Origin: DATKHR01 sp036557365
GTDB lineage: Bacteria > Acidobacteriota > Vicinamibacteria > Vicinamibacterales > CAVVIG01
Direction of reading: 5' to 3'
Assembly: GCA_036557365.1 (NCBI GenBank)
Contig: DATBHR010000101.1
Span: forward strand, 62,001 to 126,000
Length of the DNA stretch: 64,000 nucleotides
This document shows, piece after piece, positions 42,976 to 51,158 of this stretch. The notes beneath the pieces were generated by a model, which made no database searches, had not been told where the DNA came from, and worked only from the letters and a program-made list of their open reading frames with translations. A program made the position numbers and the translations under genes. Position 1 is the stretch's first letter. The number at the start of each line of letters is the position of its first letter.

Positions 42976-42979
42976 CAGG

Positions 42980-43498
42980 CTACCTGCGTGGGCTCACATC
43001 GTCGCCGACGACGATGGTGGCGAGCACACCGGCAGCGGCAGCCGTTGCCGTGACGAGGAGCGCCGTGGGATGAGCGAAACCGGCAGCCGCCGGAATCTGC
43101 GAAGGAATACGGATGACCGTCGCCAGGAAATCGCCGGCATTCGGATTGAGGATTTCGCTGGCGGCGAGTACGCGGCTCTCCTTGTCGAGCAGCTCGACGA
43201 CGTAGCTGCCGGGCTCGACCGTTGGAAATTCGAAGAGGCCCGCGTGATCCGTGGTGGAGAACGTCACGATTCGTCCGGCTCGTGCATCGCGAAGCCGCAC
43301 GGTCGCCCACGTGATCGGCAAATTCACTGCTGAGAAAACATTTCCACGTATTGACGCGCGTGTCCCGGTCCGAACGGCGACGGAGGGTCTATCCAATCGC
43401 AACGGAGTCCCCGGCGCCTGCTGGGCAGCGGCCTGAAGCGGCAGCGCGAGCAGCAGAGCGAGCGCGGACCAGCGATGATGGCGCACGACAGTATCCAT
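42980..43498 (-). CDS. Secreted carboxypeptidase-regulatory-like domain protein
   Basis: A 172-residue protein with a signal peptide (MDTVVRHHRWSALALLLALPLQAAAQ) split over residues 1-26, then a single beta-sandwich domain of the CarboxypepD_reg type: SIRGNVFSAVNLPITWATVR, then FSTTDHAGLFEFPTVEPGSY. A C-terminal hydrophobic helix (about 143-165) may anchor it in the membrane. It leads the wzc operon, so it may assist export or bind glycan; no function is proven. The start is the ATG at 43498; the frame to 43543 upstream has no secretion signal advantage. Confidence 0.75.
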   Translation of the reverse strand: MDTVVRHHRWSALALLLALPLQAAAQQAPGTPLRLDRPSVAVRTGTRASIRGNVFSAVNLPITWATVRLRDARAGRIVTFSTTDHAGLFEFPTVEPGSYVVELLDKESRVLAASEILNPNAGDFLATVIRIPSQIPAAAGFAHPTALLVTATAAAAGVLATIVVGDDVSPRR

Positions 43499-43566
43499 AC
43501 GGTGGCTGCCTCGGTTATCGGCCGAACTGTTCACGGACCTCAACCCCTGTATATAGAACTTAACAC

Positions 43567-43574
43567 GACTTTAT
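43567..43574 (-). promoter_or_regulatory. Motif ATAAAGTC shared with the polysaccharide-locus promoter region
   Basis: On the minus strand ATAAAGTC lies in an AT-rich patch upstream of the wzc operon, 69 bases before the ATG at 43498; TATATA at 43550-43555 could be a -10 element. The same 8-mer lies at 5220-5227, 67 bases before the regulator ATG. Confidence 0.35.
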
Positions 43575-43716
43575 AGGACATTGACGAACGTCGAATCGAT
43601 CAGGGTGACGGTCGGCGTGCTCTTCGGCCAGAAATTCGCTCAACCACGTCCCCGCCGGTGAGGATTGCAAGCGAACAAGCCCTTGATTCGAGGATATTTA
43701 TGAGCACTCGACTCCC

Positions 43717-44778
43717 ATGCCCTCCAAGCGTGGCTGGCTTTCCCGTTTTGGCCCAGTTCTGCCGGTCGTGCTGGCCGTCGCTGCAGCGCTGACACCGCTG
43801 CCGCGGCCGCTGGTCGATCGCTGGTATTCGACCGGCATCTATCCGTTCCTCCAGCCGTTGCTCACGGGCGCGTCGAACACCTTCCGCTTTGCGGCGCTGG
43901 ACGTGGGCGTCATTGTCATGGTCGTCGCTTTCGTGTGGCTTGCGGCGCGCGAGTGGCGCCGTTCGTCGCGCGCCCGTGCCGCCGCGCGGATCGCCGTGCG
44001 CGCCGCGGTATGGGCGGCGTGGCTGTATCTCTTCTTCCTCGCAGCGTGGGGCTTGAACTATCGGCGCGTCGGCATGTCCGAGCGGCTGGCCTTCGACGAT
44101 CGATCGGTGAACGACGCGGCAGCCGTTCGGCTCGCGGCGGCGGTGGTGGATCGACTGAACACGCTGCATCAGCCGGCGCACGAACATGGATGGTCATCGG
44201 GCGGCGCGATCGATCCCGCACTCGTCGACGCGTTCGAGAGTACGTCACGGGATCTCGGCGCACCGCGCCGCGTCGTCGCCGGCAGGCCCAAGCGGTCGAT
44301 CCTGAATTGGTACTTCGAACGTGCCGGTGTCGCTGGCATGACCGATCCTTTCTTCCTCGAGACGCTCATCTCTGCCGACCTGTTGCCGTTCGAACGGCCA
44401 TTCGTCATCGCGCACGAGTGGAGTCATCTTGCGGGCCTCGCAGACGAAGGCGAAGCCAATGTCTCCGGCTGGCTGACGTGCCTGCGCGGATCGACTGGAC
44501 ATCAGTACAGCGGATGGCTGTTCATGTTCGAGGAGATCATGCGCGCCGTGCCAGATGCCCAGCGCGACTCGTTGATCAAGCCGCTCGAACGCGGTCCACG
44601 CGACGACCTGCGCGCGATTCGCGAGCGTGAAGCGCTCCACGTGAACCAGCGACTTGCCGCCGCGGGGTGGCGCGCCTACGATTCCTATCTCAAGGCGAAT
44701 CGCATCGAGGCGGGATCGAAAAGCTACGACGACGTCGTGCGACTGGCGCTCGGGCTGCGAGTGGCCGCCGCCTACTGA
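43717..44778 (+). CDS. DUF3810 family membrane protein with HExxH motif
   Basis: Membrane protein of 353 residues. Three hydrophobic segments occupy the N-terminal third (about 10-30, 55-80 and 95-112). The C-terminal part carries FVIAHEWSHLAGLADEGEAN, an HExxH zinc-protease-like motif with a following Glu, near residues 231-247, and conserved NWYFERAGVAGMTDPFFLE. This arrangement is that of DUF3810 proteins, which look like membrane-associated metallopeptidases of unknown substrate. The gene is convergent with truA, and the two stops overlap by 7 bases. Confidence 0.82.
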   Translation: MPSKRGWLSRFGPVLPVVLAVAAALTPLPRPLVDRWYSTGIYPFLQPLLTGASNTFRFAALDVGVIVMVVAFVWLAAREWRRSSRARAAARIAVRAAVWAAWLYLFFLAAWGLNYRRVGMSERLAFDDRSVNDAAAVRLAAAVVDRLNTLHQPAHEHGWSSGGAIDPALVDAFESTSRDLGAPRRVVAGRPKRSILNWYFERAGVAGMTDPFFLETLISADLLPFERPFVIAHEWSHLAGLADEGEANVSGWLTCLRGSTGHQYSGWLFMFEEIMRAVPDAQRDSLIKPLERGPRDDLRAIREREALHVNQRLAAAGWRAYDSYLKANRIEAGSKSYDDVVRLALGLRVAAAY

Positions 44779-45578
44779 CCCGGGCCGCCGATTGGAGTGA
44801 CTGGCACCGTCGCGACGTCACGCGCGTCCTTCGCGTAGAACACGCGTGCGAGGAAGAGTCCCGACGGCGGCGCGGTGTGGGGTGCGGCCGCGCGCGTGTC
44901 TTCCACGAGGAACCGGGCCGCGGCGTCGGGCGGCAATGCGCCTCGGCCGACTTCGACGAGGACGCCGACCATCCGCCGCACCATCTTCCAGAGAAAGTGC
45001 GATCCCTCGACTGCAACGAGCACGAGATCGCCCGCTTCGAGAACGTCCACCCGGTCCACGAGCACGCGCGTGGACTTCGCGTCCTCGTCCGCGTCGCGAT
45101 CGTCCTTCTCGACGAACGACCTGAAGTCGTTCATCCCGACGAACGCCTCCGCCGCGCCGCGCATGCGGCCGACGTCGAGCGCGTCCTTCACCCACCAGAC
45201 GAAGTTCTTGTGGAATGCGGTTCGTCGCCGCGCGATCTGATACACGTATCGGCGAGCGACGGCGTCGTAGCGCGCGTGAAACCGGTGCGGGACGACACCG
45301 GCGTCGAGGATATTGATGTCCGCGGGCAGTTGATCGTTCAGGCGCCCGCGCAGCGCAGCCGGCGGAAGCGTGGTGGCGACGTCGAGATGCGCGACTTGTC
45401 CTGTTGCATGCACGCCCGCGTCGGTGCGGCCCGATCCGTAGAGCTCGAAATCACGCCGGCCGGTGACCTCTTTGACGGCGCGATCGATCTCGCCTTGAAT
45501 CGTCCGCGCGTTCTTCTGAATCTGCCAGCCGCTGTAGCGCGTTCCCGCGTACTCGATCGTCAGCTTGAAGCGCGGCAT
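44772..45578 (-). CDS. truA: tRNA pseudouridine(38-40) synthase
   Basis: Enzyme that converts U38-U40 in the tRNA anticodon arm to pseudouridine. The 268-residue product begins MPRFKLTIEYAGTRYSGWQ, with IQGEIDRAVKEVTG and the catalytic-Asp motif YGSGRTDAGVHATG (Asp53). Further landmarks: HARYDAVARRYVYQI, FVGMNDFRSFVEK and FLWKMVRRMVGVLVEVG. I chose the ATG at 45578; the long open frame reaching 46793 is a shadow of the peptidase gene. It lies 23 bases after the M3 peptidase stop, on the same strand. Confidence 0.96.
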   Translation of the reverse strand: MPRFKLTIEYAGTRYSGWQIQKNARTIQGEIDRAVKEVTGRRDFELYGSGRTDAGVHATGQVAHLDVATTLPPAALRGRLNDQLPADINILDAGVVPHRFHARYDAVARRYVYQIARRRTAFHKNFVWWVKDALDVGRMRGAAEAFVGMNDFRSFVEKDDRDADEDAKSTRVLVDRVDVLEAGDLVLVAVEGSHFLWKMVRRMVGVLVEVGRGALPPDAAARFLVEDTRAAAPHTAPPSGLFLARVFYAKDARDVATVPVTPIGGPGQ

Positions 45579-45601
45579 GACGGCGTGTTCCGGCGACGAG
45601 T

Positions 45602-47665
45602 TTACTGGTCTTGATTGAGCCAGCTCTCCCATGCCTTGAAATCGAACGGCCGGCCGAGGAAATCGCTGACCAGCGTGGCCGCGGGCTTCGATCCGCCAGG
45701 CGCGAGGATCGTGTCGCGATACCGTTTCGCCACGCCCGGCGCAAGCAGGTTCGATCGATCGAACTGCCCGAACAGATCCTTGGCGATGACGAGCGACCAC
45801 ATGTACGTGTAGTACACCGCCGAGTAGCCGTCGAGGTGTCCGAACGACGTCTGGAAGTGCGTCCCTTCGACGTACGGGTACGGCGTATACGAGTTCGTCA
45901 GCTCCTTGACGAGCGCGGTCGTGTCCACGGACTTGGGAGCGCGGTCGTACACCGACAGCGACAGCCGCGCGTAGAGCATCTGCTGCCTGACGTTCAGCGC
46001 CTTGCCGAATTCGTTCGCGCGCCGCATCTGCCGCACGAGCGCTTCCGGAATCGGCTGGTTGGTCTCGTAGTGCTTCGCGAAGGTCGCGAGCGTCGCCGGA
46101 TCCCACGTCCACTCCTCGAGCATCTGCGACGGCGCTTCGACGAAGTCCTGCTCGGTGGAGATGCCGCTGATGCCAATCCAGTCGTGTCGCCCGCTCACGA
46201 GCGCGTGGACCAGATGTCCAAACTCGTGGAAGAACGTGACGACGTCGTCGTGCGTCATCAGTCCTGGATCGCCGGCCTGTCCCCCGGGGAGATTGCAGAT
46301 GAGCGCCGCTTCCGGCAGTTGACGTCCGGTCAGGCCGGTGCGAATGCCGAACTCCGCGGCGTGGTTGTACTTGTTCGCGCGCGGATGCATGTCGAGATAG
46401 AAGCGGCCGATCACCCGTCCGCCGGATGCGTCGACCATCTCGTATGCCTCGACCGACGGATCCCAGACTGGCACGTCGATCTTGCGGTAGCTCACGCCGA
46501 AGAGCCGGCCGGTCACGTCGAACAGCCCCTGCTTCACGCGATCGAAGGCGAAGTACGGGCGGACCGTCTGAGAATCGAAGGCGAAGTCCGCCTTTCTCAC
46601 GAGCTCGGCGTAGTACGTGCGTTCCCAGCCGTTGACGACGGTCGCCCCAGGCCGGTCCTGCTGTTTCCGCTTCAGGATCGCGGCGTACTCGCTCTTTGAT
46701 TTCGGACCCGAGGCAGAGACGACGCGATCGATGAAATCGGAGGCGTTCTTGGCATTGCCGACCATCTTGTCGGCGGTGATGTAGTTCGCCCACGTGTCGT
46801 ACCCGATGAGCCGCGCAAGCTCGGCGCGCGTCGCGATCATCCGATCGAGGACCGCGATGTTGCTCGGATACGCGCGGTTGTTGTACTCCATGAACATGCG
46901 CTTGCGGAGGTCTTCGTCCTGCGCGTAGGAGAACACCGGCAGCGAGTCCGGATAGTCGATGGTCAGCGTGAGCTTCCCGTCGGCGTCGGGCTTGTGCCGC
47001 GCGATGTAGTCGCGCGGCAGCCCTTCGAGCTCGCGCGCATCGGTCTTGACCGTGCGGAGGTCGGTGCGGATGTTCCGGTCGAACGCCTGCCCGAGCTCCG
47101 TCAGCTCATCGCGAAGCGCCTGAATGCGCTTGCGCGTCGCATCGTCCTTGTCGACGCCGGCGAGCCTGAAGTCGCGCAGCAGCCGCTGCGCGTAGTACCG
47201 CGTCTCTGCGTCGGCCGATGCGACATCGAGGTTCTTGATCGCGTCGAAGACCGGGCGGTTGAGCGAGACTTCGGTGTTGAACGCGCTCACTTTCTGCGAG
47301 ATCTTTTCGGCGGTGCTGCGCATGTCCGCGTCGGGATGAACCGACTGCATGAGCTGCGCCTGCTGGCCGACCGCGTCGATTTCGAGCTGGATGTCGTCGA
47401 ACGCGCGCAGCACGGTGGCGGGAGAGTGGTCGCCGCCTTTCGCCGCGGTCAACTGTTCGAGCAGCTGACGAGCGTGGTCCAGCCGGGCGTCCATCGCATG
47501 TTCGAAGATCGATGCGCTGGTCATGCCGGTCCAGAAGGGGGCGCTCGTGGCACCGACAGATGGAGCGGTTGCCGCGCTCGAGGACGCGGGCTGCACTCGC
47601 GCATTGACGGCCAGCGAGCCGGCGACCAGCAGGCCGGCGACGGTTGCGATTCGTGTCGAGCTCAT
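45602..47665 (-). CDS. M3 family zinc metallopeptidase (oligopeptidase), exported
   Basis: Thimet-like oligopeptidase of 687 residues that cleaves short peptides. The zinc motif VVTFFHEFGHLVHALVSG lies near residue 475, followed by the downstream glutamate region EQDFVEAPSQMLEEWTWD. Other family segments: KPDADGKLTLTIDYPDSLPV and FGHLDGYSAVYYTYMWSLV. An N-terminal signal-like segment (ATVAGLLVAGSLAVNARVQPA) suggests a periplasmic enzyme, unlike cytoplasmic OpdA. The ATG at 47665 is only 6 bases after a TATAAT on the minus strand, so the transcript may be almost leaderless. Confidence 0.93.
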   Translation of the reverse strand: MSSTRIATVAGLLVAGSLAVNARVQPASSSAATAPSVGATSAPFWTGMTSASIFEHAMDARLDHARQLLEQLTAAKGGDHSPATVLRAFDDIQLEIDAVGQQAQLMQSVHPDADMRSTAEKISQKVSAFNTEVSLNRPVFDAIKNLDVASADAETRYYAQRLLRDFRLAGVDKDDATRKRIQALRDELTELGQAFDRNIRTDLRTVKTDARELEGLPRDYIARHKPDADGKLTLTIDYPDSLPVFSYAQDEDLRKRMFMEYNNRAYPSNIAVLDRMIATRAELARLIGYDTWANYITADKMVGNAKNASDFIDRVVSASGPKSKSEYAAILKRKQQDRPGATVVNGWERTYYAELVRKADFAFDSQTVRPYFAFDRVKQGLFDVTGRLFGVSYRKIDVPVWDPSVEAYEMVDASGGRVIGRFYLDMHPRANKYNHAAEFGIRTGLTGRQLPEAALICNLPGGQAGDPGLMTHDDVVTFFHEFGHLVHALVSGRHDWIGISGISTEQDFVEAPSQMLEEWTWDPATLATFAKHYETNQPIPEALVRQMRRANEFGKALNVRQQMLYARLSLSVYDRAPKSVDTTALVKELTNSYTPYPYVEGTHFQTSFGHLDGYSAVYYTYMWSLVIAKDLFGQFDRSNLLAPGVAKRYRDTILAPGGSKPAATLVSDFLGRPFDFKAWESWLNQDQ

Positions 47666-47671
47666 GACGAA

Positions 47672-47679
47672 ATTATAAT
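47672..47679. promoter_or_regulatory. Overlapping divergent -10 elements (ATTATAAT)
   Basis: ATTATAAT reads TATAAT on both strands: 47674-47679 on plus and 47677-47672 on minus. The plus ATG (47689) is 9 bases beyond the box and the minus ATG (47665) 6 bases beyond. There is no room for a Shine-Dalgarno leader on either side. Confidence 0.5.
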
Positions 47680-47688
47680 CGTCGCTTC

Positions 47689-49305
47689 ATGACTGAACCC
47701 TCTGTTCCCCGACTCGTCATCACCGACGCGCTCGGTCGCCGGATCGTGCCGATCGACAAGCCCCTGTTCGTCATCGGACGGCGCACGGAAACGGACTTGC
47801 GCCTGGCCGGTGCGGACATTTCCCGGGTGCACGCCGAAATCACGCTCGAGCAGGGCGCGTACGTGATCCGCGACAAGGAATCGCGGTTCGGGACGTTCGT
47901 CAACGGCGAACGCGTCGCCCAGAAAACGCTGGCGAACGGCGATCACCTCCGCTTCGGGCAGGCGGGCGATATCGACGTCCTCTTCGCCGACGAAGACGAG
48001 GCGCCGTCGGTCGAGAAGAGCGCGGTCCTTGCGGCGACCGAGCTGCGTCAGATGGCGGCACTCCTCGAGGGCCTGCGCGCGCTCGGATCGGGGCGCGTGC
48101 TCGACGAAGTGCTCGCGCTCGTGCTCGATTCCGCCATCGAAGTGACCGGCGCGGAGCGCGGCTTCATCATGCTCGCGAACCACGAGCGGACGCTGGAGTT
48201 CAAGCTCGCCCGCGCGCGCGGACACGTCACGCTCTCGGGGCGGACGTTCGAAACGAGCCGCAAGATTCCCGAAAGCGTCTTCGCCACCGGCGAGCAGCGG
48301 ATCGTCGAGGACCTCCTGGATGGGGACCTCGCGCAGCTGCACACTGGAACTGTCGCGCTCGGCATCCGTCACGTGCTCTGCACGCCGCTGCGCCTCGTGC
48401 GCTACGTCGAGCGCGCGGACCAGCAGGGCGCCGACGAAATGATCGGCGTGCTGTATCTGGACAGCCGCGAGCGCGGCGCGTTGCGGTCGGTTCCGGCGCA
48501 GCAGGCGCTCGAAACGCTCTCCGCCGAGGCGGCCATCGCCATCGAGAACGCGAGGCTGTACCGCGAGACGCTCGACAAAGCGAAGATCGAACAGGAGCTG
48601 AAGGTGGCCGCCGGGATTCAGCAGTCGCTGCTGCCGCCGGCGGCCCATCGCGGCGCATTCTTTGCGACCGCGGCGGCGAGCATCGCGTGCCGCGCGGTCG
48701 GCGGAGACTTCTTCGACTACGTCGATCTTCCAACCGGCCAGTTCGGGTTCATCGTCGGCGACGTCGCGGGCAAGGGATCGCCGGCGGCGCTCCTTGCGGC
48801 GGCAGTGTTGGGCATGTTCAGCGCGGAAGCCACGTATCAGTCGAGCCCTGCGGTCGTCACGACGCGCCTCAATCTCGGCTTGTTCCGCCGCGCGGTCGAA
48901 TCCAAGTTCCTGACGACGTTCTACGGCATCCTCTCAGCGAACGGGTCGTTCACGTACTCCAACGCGGGCCATAACGCGCCGATGCTGATTTCCGCGTCCG
49001 GCGTCTGCCGGCTCGAGACGGGTGGCATGGTGCTGGGCCTCTTCGAGAGCGCGTCGTTCGAGGAGGAAACGCTGACGCTTCAGCCGGGCGATGCCATCCT
49101 CACGTTCAGCGACGGTGTGACGGAAGCGCTCAATCCCGCCGGCGAGGAGTTTACCGATGCCGGACTGCTGGCGGCCGTCGACCGGCATCGCGGCAAGCCG
49201 CCGCAGGAAATGGTCGACGGGATCCTGGCGGACGTTCACGCCTTCTGCGCCGGCGCCACCCAGACCGACGACGTGACCATCCTGATCGTTCGCTACAGCG
49301 GCTGA
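47689..49305 (+). CDS. FHA-GAF-SpoIIE (PP2C) serine phosphatase
   Basis: Signalling phosphatase of 538 residues with three domains. FHA (about 1-105): FVIGRRTETDLRLAGADISR then VHAEI, a phosphothreonine-binding fold. GAF (about 125-290): VLALVLDSAIEVTGAERGFI through GVLYLDSRERGA. SpoIIE-type PP2C (about 300-538): QQSLLPPAA, CRAVGGDFFDYVDL, GDVAGKGSPAAL, NAGHNAPML, FSDGVTEALNP and TDDVTILIVRY, with the metal-binding aspartates in place. It probably dephosphorylates an anti-sigma-factor antagonist or a similar partner; the FHA domain suggests contact with Thr kinases. It diverges from the M3 peptidase gene. Confidence 0.92.
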   Translation: MTEPSVPRLVITDALGRRIVPIDKPLFVIGRRTETDLRLAGADISRVHAEITLEQGAYVIRDKESRFGTFVNGERVAQKTLANGDHLRFGQAGDIDVLFADEDEAPSVEKSAVLAATELRQMAALLEGLRALGSGRVLDEVLALVLDSAIEVTGAERGFIMLANHERTLEFKLARARGHVTLSGRTFETSRKIPESVFATGEQRIVEDLLDGDLAQLHTGTVALGIRHVLCTPLRLVRYVERADQQGADEMIGVLYLDSRERGALRSVPAQQALETLSAEAAIAIENARLYRETLDKAKIEQELKVAAGIQQSLLPPAAHRGAFFATAAASIACRAVGGDFFDYVDLPTGQFGFIVGDVAGKGSPAALLAAAVLGMFSAEATYQSSPAVVTTRLNLGLFRRAVESKFLTTFYGILSANGSFTYSNAGHNAPMLISASGVCRLETGGMVLGLFESASFEEETLTLQPGDAILTFSDGVTEALNPAGEEFTDAGLLAAVDRHRGKPPQEMVDGILADVHAFCAGATQTDDVTILIVRYSG

Positions 49306-49352
49306 TCGGCCGGGAGGCGGGATCGGACGGCTCTGATTCGCCGTCCGACGCG

Positions 49353-49613
49353 GTGAGCTCGCTGCGGTCGCTGAGGGATTGCGCGGTCGAGTTGACCGAA
49401 CTCATGCAGATACGCGCAGCAGCTTTCACAGCTGGTCCATGGCCGCCCATGTCGTACGTGCGGCTGCCGCCGATAGAAGGATTTGGGGGTGCTTCGGTGG
49501 CGGATGTCGTCGGCGGCGTCGTCGTGTTGGCGGTCAGCGCAATCGTGCCGGTCGTGGTCGCACGGGCGGCCCTGTCCCTATTGATGATGGTGCTGACGCG
49601 TGGGATAGAGTGA
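49353..49613 (+). CDS. Small hypothetical membrane protein
   Basis: Open frame of 86 residues from a GTG (or 69 from an ATG at 49404). It ends in one strong hydrophobic helix, SVADVVGGVVVLAVSAIVPV then VVARAALSLLMMVL (about residues 48-81). I do not recognise a family. It lies between the phosphatase and another small gene on the same strand, with 11 bases to the latter's ATG, which mildly supports a real gene. Coding status is uncertain. Confidence 0.4.
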   Translation: MSSLRSLRDCAVELTELMQIRAAAFTAGPWPPMSYVRLPPIEGFGGASVADVVGGVVVLAVSAIVPVVVARAALSLLMMVLTRGIE

Positions 49614-49624
49614 CGACCGGTCCC

Positions 49625-49831
49625 ATGAAGCCGCCGAACAGCACATACCTCAAGGCACTGATTGCCGTCATCGATGGAAACGCTGCAATTCCGGTGGATA
49701 TTCGCAACGAGTGTCACCGCCTGATGCAGGCCATCGACGCGAACAACGCCGACTCGATCACGACGTCGGTCGAACGCATCGAGCAGCTGGCCCGGGACGC
49801 GTCCGTCGCTCTGCCCGGCCGCGACCGCTAG
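49625..49831 (+). CDS. Small hypothetical protein
   Basis: A 68-residue frame starting ATG at 49625: STYLKALIAVIDGNAAIPVD, then IRNECHRLMQAIDANNADSI. Amino acid use (Ile, Asn, Lys) is unlike the Arg/Ala-rich noise frames nearby, and it is predicted all-alpha and soluble. It lies 11 bases after the preceding small frame on the same strand. I recognise no family. Confidence 0.55.
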   Translation: MKPPNSTYLKALIAVIDGNAAIPVDIRNECHRLMQAIDANNADSITTSVERIEQLARDASVALPGRDR

Positions 49832-49891
49832 CCGCGGTCAGCTTCGCGCCGGTCCGCGATTCGCGCGCGGCGCCGCCAGTTCGCCGCTCTT

Positions 49892-50062
49892 TCAGAACAT
49901 CAGCAGGACAGACAGGACCACGAGATAGGCCACCGCCGCGTACGCGGAGACGATGGCGATGCGCGTCGGGCGCCGGCGCACGCGCCACGCGGCGTACGGA
50001 TGCGCGCAGTGGGCAGCGGCGCGGCCGAAAAACAAGGCAGGGCTGGGTCGTGTCAGCAGCAT
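49892..50062 (-). CDS. Small hypothetical membrane protein
   Basis: A 56-residue frame from the ATG at 50062 (the open frame continues to 50095). It has a basic, His/Cys-containing N-terminal part (FFGRAAAHCAHPYAAWRVRR) and one C-terminal transmembrane helix (IAIVSAYAAVAYLVVLSVLL). No family is recognised. Gene status rests on the well-formed helix alone. Confidence 0.4.
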   Translation of the reverse strand: MLLTRPSPALFFGRAAAHCAHPYAAWRVRRRPTRIAIVSAYAAVAYLVVLSVLLMF

Positions 50063-50180
50063 AGGGTGCCGTCGGTCAGGCAAGATAGCGACCATCGCGG
50101 AACCCTCGGCGAACGCCGCGATCCCGTTGTCGAAGGTCGGATGCGCGCCGACTATAGTCCAGTCGCAGGGCGGCTGGCCG

Positions 50181-50528
50181 TTATTTTTCTCCCCGCCAGG
50201 ACCACGCAGGTCCGGCCCGATCGGGGACGTCGAGCGCCGTGAACACGCCGAGTGGCTCGGTCGACGAGATCAGTTCGTCCCGCCTGGCGTCGAGCGCCTC
50301 GCGGTCCTCGCGCCGGAACTGCTTGTGCTGCTCGTAGACGACCATTTCGCTCCAGTATTCGACGACCAGGTATCGCGACGGACGGTTCTGATCGCGCAGG
50401 AACGACGACCCGAGGTACGACCGGCTGTGACGGTTGACGGTCGTCCAGTCGCCATCGACCCCGTAGAACTCCTCGAACGCCTCTTCCTGTCCGGCCTTGA
50501 CCTCGAACTGCCACACGATCGCGATCAT
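50181..50528 (-). CDS. Antibiotic-biosynthesis-monooxygenase-like (ABM) domain protein
   Basis: A 115-residue ferredoxin-like-fold protein beginning MIAIVWQFEVKAGQEEAFEE, then SRYLVVEYWSEMVVYEQHKQ, the pattern of small ABM-domain proteins, which are heme- or quinone-related oxygenases or structural relatives. A good Shine-Dalgarno run (AGAGGG) precedes the ATG at 50528, which supports this start over the longer frame to 50603. It is divergent from the ComEA-like gene. Substrate unknown. Confidence 0.75.
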   Translation of the reverse strand: MIAIVWQFEVKAGQEEAFEEFYGVDGDWTTVNRHSRSYLGSSFLRDQNRPSRYLVVEYWSEMVVYEQHKQFRREDREALDARRDELISSTEPLGVFTALDVPDRAGPAWSWRGEK

Positions 50529-50623
50529 GCATCCCTCTTGCGATGTAAGGAAGCCGTCAATTTTTTGCCGGCGCGGCTGGCGCGGCAACGCGTCCCGTAT
50601 CATCTCCTTTACGGGAGGTCCTG

Positions 50624-50947
50624 ATGAAGCACAGCAGACGACTTCGACTGGTGCTCGCGATCGCGTGCATGCTGATGGCCGGCGCGGCCACGGGAATCGC
50701 TCAGACCAAGAGCAAGCCGGCGACGAAAGCCCCTTCGGCCGCCGCCGCCGCGAACCTGCTCGATCTCAACTCCGCGTCAAAAGACGACCTGATGAAGCTG
50801 CCCGGCATTGGCGACGCGTACGCGCAGAAGATCATCGACGGACGGCCGTACAAGGGCAAGAACGATCTGGTGACCAAGAAAGTGGTGCCGCAGGCGACCT
50901 ACAACAAGATCAAGGACCTGGTCATCGCCAAGCAGCCTGGGAAATAG
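50624..50947 (+). CDS. ComEA-like helix-hairpin-helix protein, exported
   Basis: A 107-residue protein with a signal peptide (residues 1-26, ending GIAQ), an Ala/Lys-rich linker, and a helix-hairpin-helix DNA-binding domain (about 44-103): LLDLNSASKDDLMKLPGIGD, then AYAQKIIDGRPYKGKNDLV. This resembles the DNA-binding domain of ComEA, which pulls DNA into the periplasm during transformation, but it lacks the membrane anchor of Gram-positive ComEA. A clear GGGAGG site lies at 50613-50618. No other competence gene is nearby. Confidence 0.88.
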   Translation: MKHSRRLRLVLAIACMLMAGAATGIAQTKSKPATKAPSAAAAANLLDLNSASKDDLMKLPGIGDAYAQKIIDGRPYKGKNDLVTKKVVPQATYNKIKDLVIAKQPGK

Positions 50948-51031
50948 TACGGGAAGGAAAGTCGCGCGGGAAGTTGCCGGATGAGCTGGTGGCCCGATCC
51001 GGGCGCCAGTGAACAATCATCGAAGAAAAGG

Positions 51032-51061
51032 GGACCTCCGAGGGAGAAAGCTCGGAGGTCC
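51032..51061 (-). terminator. Intrinsic terminator (minus strand)
   Basis: Perfect 11-base inverted repeat GGACCTCCGAG/CTCGGAGGTCC with an 8-base loop. On the minus strand it is followed by CCCTTTTCTTC, a T-rich tract, so it should end transcription of the DUF4097 gene that stops at 51159. Confidence 0.75.
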
Positions 51062-51158
51062 TGTCGCGCGGCCGTCGTACGTTCAGGGTATCGGCGCGCG
51101 TGGCGCGTGTCCGTAGCCCGCGCAGCGCTGCGCAAGGTCGCGCGCTCGCATTCCCTCT

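Noticed and set aside
45611..46699. Plus-strand open frame of 362 residues antisense to the M3 peptidase
   Set aside because: Shadow of a clear peptidase gene, no recognisable domain.
51032..51061. Terminator for the ComEA-like gene on the plus strand
   Set aside because: The T-rich tract follows the hairpin only on the minus strand, so it is assigned to the DUF4097 gene.
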